Source: JAGVSZ01 sp019137045 (GTDB taxonomy: Bacteria; Pseudomonadota; Gammaproteobacteria; Burkholderiales; SG8-39). From it: a stretch of DNA of 22,156 nucleotides. The position numbers were made by a program, and so were the translations under genes. Shown in pieces: positions 15,759-22,156 of this stretch; the first letter of the stretch is position 1, and the number at the start of each line of letters is the position of its first letter. The stretch lies in assembly GCA_046347635.1 (NCBI GenBank), contig JAXMFT010000018.1, forward strand, positions 1 to 22,156, written 5' to 3'. The notes under the pieces are model-generated. The model ran no database searches and was not told the DNA's origin. It worked only from the letters and a program-made list of their open reading frames with translations.

Positions 15759-18527
15759 TCAGAGCTTCTGCGCGAGCGCGGCGGCCTCGGCCTTGAGCGG
15801 GCTCTCGCCCGGCGCGGCGGCCACCGCGTCGAGCTCGCGCTTCGCGCCCGCCTTGTCGCCGCCCTTCAGCAGCGCCTTCGCATAGTGCAGCCGGATCTCG
15901 AGCGCGTTCGGCGCCGCGGCGGCGGCCTTCGCCAGGATCTCGGTGCCGCGCTTCGCGTCGCCCTTCTCCACCAGCATCCAGCCGAGCGTGTCGGCGACCG
16001 CCGGGCTGTTGGGCGCGGCCGCGAAGGCCTTCTCCGCGTAGTCGAGCGCGGCAGGGTCGTTGAGCTGCCCGAGCGTCCACGCGAGGTTGTTGAGGGCGAG
16101 CGCGTTGCCCGGCTGCAGCGCGAGCAGCTCGCGGTAGCCGCGCGCCGCCGCCCGGTAGTCCTTGCCCGCCAGGGCGCGGTCGGCGAGGTACAGCCGCATC
16201 GTCGCGTCCTTGGGCTGCTCCTTCAGCCAGCGCGCGGCGAGCGCGTCGGCGTCGGCGGTGCGCTTGGCGGCGGTGAGGAGGCCGTGCAGCCGCACCGCGA
16301 TCGCGGGCGCGGCCTGGCGCTTGAGCGCCTCCCCGTACGCCGCGATCGCCTCGCTGGTCTTCTTCTGCGCGAGGTGCACCTCGCCCTCGAGCACGAAGCC
16401 CGCGGCGTCCTTCGGGCGCTCCTTCTGCAGCGCGCGCGCCTCGGCGAGCGCCTCCTCCGGCTTGCCGGCGGCGATCTGCACCGCCATCAACCCCTGCAGC
16501 GCGTTCAGCTGCGAGGGCGCCAGCGCGAGCGCCTTGCGCAGCGTCTGCGAGGCGGCGTCGTAGTCCTTCGCCGCGGCCTGCGCCCGCGCGAGCAGCATCA
16601 GCGGCGCGGGCGATTGGGGCAGGAGCGCGACGAGCCTGTTGTACGTGGAGATCGCCTGCTGCGTGTCGCCTGCCGCGAGCTGCGCGCGCCCCAGCGCCGC
16701 CACGATCTGCGCGTTGTCGGGGATCGCCGCGGCCGCTGCCTGCGCCGCGGTGACCGCGCCCTTGGCGTCGTTGGTGCGCAGCCGCAGGTCGACCGCGGCG
16801 AGCCGCGCCCGCAGCGCGGTCGGGTTGGCGGCCACCGCGCGGTCCACCGTCGCGATGATCTCGGCCGCGCTCGCGCCGGTGGCGGCCTGGACGTCGGCGA
16901 GCCCGAGCAGGGCCTGTTCGTTCTTCGGGTCCTTCGCGACGATCGCCTCGAAGCGCTTGCGCGCGGCGTCGGGCTGCTTGTCCGCGATGTCCAGCCGCGC
17001 GAGGTTGCGCACCGCCGGCAGGTAGTCGGGCTGCAGCGCGAGCGCCTGCTCGAAGCTCGCGCGCGCGCCCTTGCGGTCGCCCTTCGCGCCCAGGATCCCG
17101 CCGCGGATCGTCGGCGGCAGCGGGCTCTTCGGCTGTTTCTGCACGAGCCGGTCGGCGATCGCGAGCGCCTTGTCGAACTCGCGCTTGCTCAGGTGCGCGG
17201 AGACGAGCGCGAGGTCGGCCTGCATCCCGCCCGGGTCCATCTCGGCCGCCGATTCCAGGTCCTTCAGCCCGCCCTCGGTGTCGCCGGTGGCGAACTTCAC
17301 CGCCCCGAGGCGCGCGCGCACCGCCGCGTCGTCCTTGCTCACCGCCGCGGCGCGCTCGTAGTACTCGCGCGCCCGTTTCGGGTCGTTGTGCGAGAGCGCC
17401 ACCTCGCCGGCGATGCGCAGCAGGCCGGGGTCCTTCGGCGCCTGGCGCAGACCGGGCTCGATCACCTCCTCGGCCTGGTCGGGTTTGCCGAGCCGCAGAT
17501 AGGTGGCCGCGAGGAGCGCGCGCGCGTACGTGTTCTGCGGCTGGCGTGCGAGCCCGCGGCGCAGGTAGTCCTCGGCGGCGACGAAGGCGCCGAGCTGGTA
17601 CTCGGTCGCGCCGGCCAGCACGAGGCTCGGGCCGTGGTCCGGGGCCACCTTCAGCACCTGCTGGATCGCGTCGCGCGCCTGCGCGGGCACGCGCTGCTGG
17701 AAGGCGAGCAGGGCCTCGAGATAGCGCGCGCGCACGTCCTGCGGCAGCGCCTTCTTCAGCGCCTCGATCTCGGCCGCGGCCTCGTCGTACTTGCGCGCGT
17801 CGATCAGCATCATCGCGACGGAGAAGCGCGCCGCCCCGTTGAGCGGCTGCGCCTTGACGGCTTCGCGCATCGCCGCGATCGCCGCGTCCGGCTCCCTGCG
17901 CGCGGCGTGGATCTCGGCCTTGAGCATCAGCGCCTCGGGCATGCCGGGGGACCGGGCGAGCACCGCGTCCACCCCCTTCATCGCCGCGTCGAGGTTGCCG
18001 TCCACGGCCGCGAGCCGCGCCTCGCCGAGGCGCGCGAGCGGATCGCCGGGCTGGTCCGCGAGCGCGGCGGCGAACGACTCCCGCGCCGCCTTGGGCTGGC
18101 CGAGCGCGAGCTGCGCGGTCCCGAGCTGGGCGCGCACCGCGGCGCGCGCCGCCGCGTCGTCCGGGCGCAGGTCGCGCAGCGTCTGGATCACCTTGCGCGG
18201 GTCGCCCTGCGCCGCGAGCGCACGCACGTACAGCGGGTAGGTCGTCGCCGGCGCGTAGCCGGCGTCGATCGCGCGGCGGAACTCCTTCTCGGCGGACGCG
18301 AAGTCCCCGCCCTCCATCTGCGTCACCCCCAGCAGGTAGCGCGCCTCGGCGAGGTCGGGCTGCTGCTGGAGCGCGTTCTTGAGCTGGATCTCGGCGCTCT
18401 TGTAGTCGCGCTTCTCGATGAAGCCCTTCGCCGCGGCGACGAGCTTGTCGGGACTGTCCTGCCCGCAGCCTGCGAGCAGCGCGAGGGCGAGGGCGAGGGC
18501 GAAGCGACGGACGAGGTTCGAGGTCAC
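15759..18527 (-). CDS. prsT: PEP-CTERM system TPR-repeat lipoprotein PrsT
   Basis: This is a 922-residue lipoprotein. The signal sequence ends in a clean lipobox, LLAGC (C21), followed by GQDS, so sorting to the outer membrane is expected. Nearly all of the rest is consecutive tetratricopeptide repeats, about 25 helix pairs, many with the A..LG....G....A pattern (for example ALALNNLAWTLGQLNDPAALDYAEKA near the C-terminus). Length, lipobox and position beside prsR and prsK match the PrsT family (TIGR02917). It is thought to be a periplasmic scaffold for exopolysaccharide polymerisation or export in PEP-CTERM bacteria; the precise role is unsettled. The start is GTG 18527, 34 bases after the prsR stop, with AGGGA upstream. 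Confidence 0.95.
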   Translation of the reverse strand: MTSNLVRRFALALALALLAGCGQDSPDKLVAAAKGFIEKRDYKSAEIQLKNALQQQPDLAEARYLLGVTQMEGGDFASAEKEFRRAIDAGYAPATTYPLYVRALAAQGDPRKVIQTLRDLRPDDAAARAAVRAQLGTAQLALGQPKAARESFAAALADQPGDPLARLGEARLAAVDGNLDAAMKGVDAVLARSPGMPEALMLKAEIHAARREPDAAIAAMREAVKAQPLNGAARFSVAMMLIDARKYDEAAAEIEALKKALPQDVRARYLEALLAFQQRVPAQARDAIQQVLKVAPDHGPSLVLAGATEYQLGAFVAAEDYLRRGLARQPQNTYARALLAATYLRLGKPDQAEEVIEPGLRQAPKDPGLLRIAGEVALSHNDPKRAREYYERAAAVSKDDAAVRARLGAVKFATGDTEGGLKDLESAAEMDPGGMQADLALVSAHLSKREFDKALAIADRLVQKQPKSPLPPTIRGGILGAKGDRKGARASFEQALALQPDYLPAVRNLARLDIADKQPDAARKRFEAIVAKDPKNEQALLGLADVQAATGASAAEIIATVDRAVAANPTALRARLAAVDLRLRTNDAKGAVTAAQAAAAAIPDNAQIVAALGRAQLAAGDTQQAISTYNRLVALLPQSPAPLMLLARAQAAAKDYDAASQTLRKALALAPSQLNALQGLMAVQIAAGKPEEALAEARALQKERPKDAAGFVLEGEVHLAQKKTSEAIAAYGEALKRQAAPAIAVRLHGLLTAAKRTADADALAARWLKEQPKDATMRLYLADRALAGKDYRAAARGYRELLALQPGNALALNNLAWTLGQLNDPAALDYAEKAFAAAPNSPAVADTLGWMLVEKGDAKRGTEILAKAAAAAPNALEIRLHYAKALLKGGDKAGAKRELDAVAAAPGESPLKAEAAALAQKL

Positions 18528-18561
18528 GGTGGGATTCCCTGTGGACGGGGCGCGCGGCGCG

Positions 18562-19929
18562 CTAGCGCAGGCCGAATCGCTCCATGAGGTCGTAGAGCGT
18601 GGGCCGGCTCACGCCGAGGAGCTCGGCGGCCTTGCTCACGTTGCCGTTCACGCGGCCGAGGACGCGCACGATCGCCTGCTTCTCCGCCTCCTCGCGGACC
18701 TGGCGCAGGTTCGGCACCGCGCGCCCCGCCTCGTCTCCCCCCGCGAGCCCGAAATCGGCCGGCGCGAGCGCCGCCCCGTCGGCCATGATCACCGCGCGCT
18801 TGACGCAGTTCTCGAGCTCGCGCACGTTGCCCGGCCACGGGTGCGCCTCGATCGCCGCGAGGGCGTCGGGCCGCAGGCTGAGCGAGCCGCGGTGGTGCTC
18901 GGCGGCGAAGCGCCGCACGAACGCGTGCGCGAGCAGCGCGGCGTCGCCCTGGCGGCGGCGCAGCGGCGGGATCTCGACCGAGATCTCGGCCAGGCGGTAG
19001 TAGAGGTCCTCGCGGAACCGGCCCTGCGCGATCAGGTCCTTCAGGTCCCGGTGGGTGGCGCAGACGATGCGCACGTCGACCGCGATCTCGTCGCGGCCGC
19101 CGACGCGCTCGATCACGCGCTCCTGCAGGAAGCGCAGGAGCTTCGCCTGCAGCGCGCCCGGCAGGTCGCCGATCTCGTCCAGGAAGAGCGTGCCCTTGTG
19201 CGCGGTCTCGATCTTGCCGATCGTCTGCTTGACCGCGCCGGTGAAGGCGCCCTTCTCGTACCCGAAGAGCTCGCTCTCGAGCAGGTTCTCCGGGATCGCC
19301 GCGCAGTTGATGGCCACGAAGCGCTGGCCGCGGCGCGCGGACTTCGCGTGCAGGTCGCGCGCGAGGATCTCCTTGCCGGTGCCCGACTCGCCGAGCAGCA
19401 GCACCGTGGCGTCGGTCGTCGCCACGCGCTCGACCGTGCGGCACACCCGCATCATCTCGGGATCGCGCGTCAGGATGCCGCCGAGCGACTCGGCCGCCTG
19501 CGCCGCCTGCAGCCGGCGGTTCTCCTCCTGCAGCTCGTGCAGGCGGAAGGCGCGCTCGATGATGAGCGCGAGGAGCTCGGGCTCGAACGGCTTGGTGTAG
19601 AAGTCGTACGCGCCGAGCCCGATCGCCTTCACCGCGTTCGCGCGGTCGTTCTGGCCGGTGAGGACGATCACCTTCGTGTCGGGAAAGAGCGCGAGGGTCT
19701 CCTGCAGGCAGCGCAGGCCCTCGGTCGGCTCGTCCGGCGCGGGCGGGAGCCCGAGGTCCATCGTCGCCACCGCCGGCTCGAAGCGGCGCAGCTGCGCGAG
19801 CGCGCTCTCGCGGTCGTCGGCGACGATCGTCTCGTACTTGTCGAACGCCCAGCGCATCTGCTTCTGCAGCGCCGGGTCGTCCTCGACGATCATCAGCGCC
19901 CGGCGCTTTTCGGACGTGGCCGCGCTCAC
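18562..19929 (-). CDS. prsR: PrsR, sigma54-dependent PEP-CTERM response regulator
   Basis: This is a 455-residue NtrC-type regulator. The receiver domain (about 12-130) has E16-D17-D18, phospho-acceptor D58 (TMDLGLPP), T91 and K113. The AAA+ domain (about 150-385) has Walker A GESGTGKE (180-187), the sigma54-contact loop GAFTGA (227-232), and Walker B TLFLDEIGD. A Fis-type helix-turn-helix closes the protein (NVSKAAELLGVSRPTLYDLMERF). It therefore activates sigma54 promoters; known PrsR proteins control PEP-CTERM and exopolysaccharide genes. The GTG start at 19929 overlaps the prsK stop (GTGA). It matches TIGR02915 in architecture and context. No target -24/-12 site was found inside this window. 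Confidence 0.96.
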   Translation of the reverse strand: MSAATSEKRRALMIVEDDPALQKQMRWAFDKYETIVADDRESALAQLRRFEPAVATMDLGLPPAPDEPTEGLRCLQETLALFPDTKVIVLTGQNDRANAVKAIGLGAYDFYTKPFEPELLALIIERAFRLHELQEENRRLQAAQAAESLGGILTRDPEMMRVCRTVERVATTDATVLLLGESGTGKEILARDLHAKSARRGQRFVAINCAAIPENLLESELFGYEKGAFTGAVKQTIGKIETAHKGTLFLDEIGDLPGALQAKLLRFLQERVIERVGGRDEIAVDVRIVCATHRDLKDLIAQGRFREDLYYRLAEISVEIPPLRRRQGDAALLAHAFVRRFAAEHHRGSLSLRPDALAAIEAHPWPGNVRELENCVKRAVIMADGAALAPADFGLAGGDEAGRAVPNLRQVREEAEKQAIVRVLGRVNGNVSKAAELLGVSRPTLYDLMERFGLR

Positions 19930-22034
19930 GCGACCTCGCGCAGGTCGTTCGCGGCGCGCGGCCCGAGGCCGGCGCGCGGCAGCAGCAGGCGCACCGTCGT
20001 CCCGCGGCCGGGCGCGCTGTCCACGCCGATCGTCCCGCCGAGCGCGGTGACGTACTGGTAGCTCTCGTAGGTGCCGATGCCCATGCCCTCGCGCTTGGTC
20101 GTCTGGAACGGCCGGAAGAGCCGCGTCTGCACGAACTCGCGCGTCATCCCTTCGCCGTCGTCCTCCACCTCCACCACCGCGTGGCGTCCGTCGTCGGCCA
20201 CGCGCACCGCCACCCGGCCCTCCGCGCGCGTCGCGTCGATCGCGTTCTGCACCAGGTGCCCCACGACGTGCTCCAGGCGGTCCTCGTGGCCCAGGCCGAA
20301 CACCGGGGACGCCGCCTCGACGCTCAGGCCCGCGCGCGCGGCCGCTTTCGCCTGCCCCACGCGGCGCACGACGGCGGCGACGTCCACCGGTCCGGCGTTC
20401 TCCACCGGATCGGTGCCGAGGCGGAGCTGGAGCAGCAGGCCGTTCATGCGCTCGACCACGTGCCGGACGGTCGCCAGCATGTCGCGCTGGAACTCGGGGT
20501 TGTCGCTGTGACGCTCCGCATTCTTGAGCAGGAGCGAGAGCTGCGCCACCAAATTTTTCAGGTCGTGGACGACAAATGCCGACATGCGGTTGAAAGCCGC
20601 GAACTTCTCGCTCTCGAGCAGCGCCGCGCTCGCCTCGATCTGGCCGAGGTAGCTCGCCGCCTGCCGGCCGGCGGTCTTGAGGAGGTCGAGCACCTCCCAG
20701 TCGAGATCCACCGCGACGCGCGGATTGGCGAGCACGGCGAACCCGACGAGCTCCTCGCCCACGACCAGGGGCACGACGAGCCACGCGTCGCTCCAGCCCT
20801 CCAGCCAGTGCGGCACCTCCACGTCCACTGCGCGCGGCCCGCGCCGCCGCTGTTCGCCCAGGTCCACCACCCAGCCCGTCCGCGCGAGGAACGCGGCGAG
20901 CGCGCCGCCGGGCGGCTCGGCCTCGACGATCTCCGGCGCGTTCCAGCGCGCCACCTGCCGGAAGGCGCGCTCGCGCCTGAGCCAGAGCGCGCCGCCCGGG
21001 CTCTCCACCAGGTCGGCGAGCGCGCGCACCGCGCGCTCGTGGATGCCCCCCTGCGCGTCCGCGGCCGCGAGGAGGTTGGTGAAGCGCAGCCATTCCTCGC
21101 GGTAGTCGTAGCGGTAGGAGAAGAAGTTCTTGGTGACGAAGACGCGCAGCTTCGAGCGGAAGGTGCCCGAGGTCACCAGCGTGCCGAGGACGAGCAGCGC
21201 GGCGAAGAGCAGCGCGACCTGCACCGCGGCGCCCCAGGTGCCGCCGAAGTAGCGGATGTAGTAGCCGACCGCCGCGACGCCGAGGAGATAGACCCCCGAG
21301 CCGAGCAGCGCGGTGGTGTGGAAGACCACCTGGCGCGTGACCGCGATGTCCACCGTCCACTCGCGGTTGCGCACCGTCGAGACCGCGACGAACGGGATGA
21401 CGCATGCCTGCACCGCGCCGTGCGCGCTCCACACCGCCGGGTCCAGGCGCCCGAAGAGCACGCCGTCGGCGTAGAGGAAGAGGTCGAAGGCGAACACCCC
21501 GCCGAGGCCGACGCACAGCGGCTTCACCCCCCAGCGCAGCTCGGGCGGCGTGTTGCGCAGCAGCTGCTCCACGCAGACCAGTCCGAACACGGCGAGCCCG
21601 AGCGACAGGGCGTAGCCGAGCCGCACGCTGTCGGCGGCGGCGGTCGCGCGCAGCGGCTGCCCGGGGAACATCCACACCAGCGCGATCGCGCCGAGGATCG
21701 CGGCGCCCACGAGCACCGGCAGGTGCTGGCGCAGGCGGCGCGACGCGCCGCCGGAGTGGCCGATCGCGAGCAGCAGCAGCAGGAACGCGCTCCAGCCGGC
21801 CGAGCGCACGACGTCCGCCACCCGCCAGCCGAGCCACAGCCGGTCGCCGCCCCAGCCGGCGTAGGCGAGGCCGAGCCCGGCCCACACCGCGCTCGCGGCG
21901 ACCGCGCCGACCAGCACCGTGGCGCGGGCGCCGCCGCGCCAGCCGAGCGCGAGCTGCACCGCGAAGCCGCCGAGCGCGACCAGCGCGAGCCCGAAGCTCC
22001 AGACGGCGGGCGAGGTGGTGGCGAAAGTGCTCAT
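19926..22034 (-). CDS. prsK: PrsK, PEP-CTERM system membrane sensor histidine kinase
   Basis: This is a 702-residue kinase. Roughly the first 290 residues form 8 or so membrane helices. A GAF-like domain follows (about 315-470; AWLVVPLVVGEELVGFAVLANPR). The phospho-acceptor H490 lies in FVVHDLKNLVAQLSLL, and the HATPase domain has N597 (VQNAIDAT), DDGEGM (625-630) and GMGIGTYES (650-658). Order, length and the unusual HDLKN box match PrsK (TIGR02916). It should phosphorylate PrsR in response to an unknown envelope or intracellular signal. It is the first gene of the minus-strand run and overlaps prsR by four bases. No clear Shine-Dalgarno sequence precedes ATG 22034, so the start may differ slightly. 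Confidence 0.95.
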   Translation of the reverse strand: MSTFATTSPAVWSFGLALVALGGFAVQLALGWRGGARATVLVGAVAASAVWAGLGLAYAGWGGDRLWLGWRVADVVRSAGWSAFLLLLLAIGHSGGASRRLRQHLPVLVGAAILGAIALVWMFPGQPLRATAAADSVRLGYALSLGLAVFGLVCVEQLLRNTPPELRWGVKPLCVGLGGVFAFDLFLYADGVLFGRLDPAVWSAHGAVQACVIPFVAVSTVRNREWTVDIAVTRQVVFHTTALLGSGVYLLGVAAVGYYIRYFGGTWGAAVQVALLFAALLVLGTLVTSGTFRSKLRVFVTKNFFSYRYDYREEWLRFTNLLAAADAQGGIHERAVRALADLVESPGGALWLRRERAFRQVARWNAPEIVEAEPPGGALAAFLARTGWVVDLGEQRRRGPRAVDVEVPHWLEGWSDAWLVVPLVVGEELVGFAVLANPRVAVDLDWEVLDLLKTAGRQAASYLGQIEASAALLESEKFAAFNRMSAFVVHDLKNLVAQLSLLLKNAERHSDNPEFQRDMLATVRHVVERMNGLLLQLRLGTDPVENAGPVDVAAVVRRVGQAKAAARAGLSVEAASPVFGLGHEDRLEHVVGHLVQNAIDATRAEGRVAVRVADDGRHAVVEVEDDGEGMTREFVQTRLFRPFQTTKREGMGIGTYESYQYVTALGGTIGVDSAPGRGTTVRLLLPRAGLGPRAANDLREVA

Positions 22035-22093
22035 GGCACGGCACGCCGCGGGTGGAGAGGGTCCAATTTACCCATGAAACGCGCGGCTGGCGA

Positions 22094-22110
22094 CCCCGGC
22101 TGCGCCGGGG
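22094..22110. repeat. Short GC hairpin upstream of prsK
   Basis: CCCCGGC (22094-22100), loop TGC, GCCGGGG (22104-22110) is a perfect 7-bp stem in the roughly 120 bases upstream of prsK. It could be a terminator of a gene beyond the window. The rest of this end holds no supported gene. GGGTAAATTGGACCC, read on the minus strand around 22061-22075, is AT-rich for this genome and is the only promoter-like patch. Confidence 0.35.
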
Positions 22111-22156
22111 AGATCCGGATGCGCCGCGGCGGCGGGCCCGGCGCCGCGCCGCCCGG

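Noticed and set aside
22018..22045. Sigma54 promoter suggested by TGGCACG near 22034
   Set aside because: It lacks the TTGC -12 element at the right spacing and lies partly in the prsK start region in the wrong orientation to drive it.

Overview
The window is a very GC-rich (roughly 70% by eye), gene-dense stretch that looks like a betaproteobacterial chromosome. The evidence is strong GC3 bias, a CusCBA copper/silver efflux system whose CusB carries a C-terminal CusF-like domain (an arrangement known from Cupriavidus SilB), and a PrsK-PrsR-PrsT set typical of proteobacteria with the PEP-CTERM/exosortase system. Nearly all genes lie on the minus strand. Only a toxin-antitoxin pair and one acyltransferase lie on the plus strand.

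Region 1 (about 65-9100, minus strand) is a copper/silver resistance island. In transcription order it holds a small secreted Cys/His-rich protein, cusC, cusB and cusA (consecutive genes overlapping in ATGA), a VapBC-type toxin-antitoxin module with its own palindromic operator, a periplasmic cupredoxin, a stand-alone CusF, a possible 56-residue small protein, and a Met/Gly-rich Spy/CpxP-like protein. Its parts suggest Cu(I)/Ag(I) capture in the periplasm (cupredoxin, CusF, Met-rich protein) and export across both membranes by the CusCBA tripartite pump. cusB appears to carry a one-base frameshift near its 5' end, either an assembly error or a real lesion.

Region 2 (9234-10045, plus strand) is a HigBA-like RelE/ParE toxin-antitoxin pair with a good promoter and an overlapping palindrome. 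A hairpin follows, in the gap before the convergent elyC/ydcF-family gene. The copper island therefore has one toxin-antitoxin module inside it and another at its upstream edge.

Region 3 (10046-22034) is an exopolysaccharide/PEP-CTERM regulatory region. The plus strand carries an exosortase-system-associated LuxI-like acyltransferase. The minus strand carries a compact run in the order prsK (membrane histidine kinase), prsR (sigma54-dependent response regulator), prsT (TPR lipoprotein), a TviB/WbpO-type UDP-sugar dehydrogenase, a TviC/WbpP-type epimerase, a Sel1-SLT lytic transglycosylase and a secreted trypsin-like protease. Gaps within this run are from -4 to 34 bases. The exosortase gene, glycosyltransferases and PEP-CTERM substrates are not in the window and presumably lie beyond one of its ends.

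I found no rRNA, tRNA, CRISPR array or insertion sequence. Nothing here is clearly an undescribed system. The most unusual items are the Met-rich Spy-like protein, the small ORF between cusF and that gene, the cusB frameshift, a changed methionine-relay residue in CusA, and the protease-transglycosylase pair at the end of the Prs operon.
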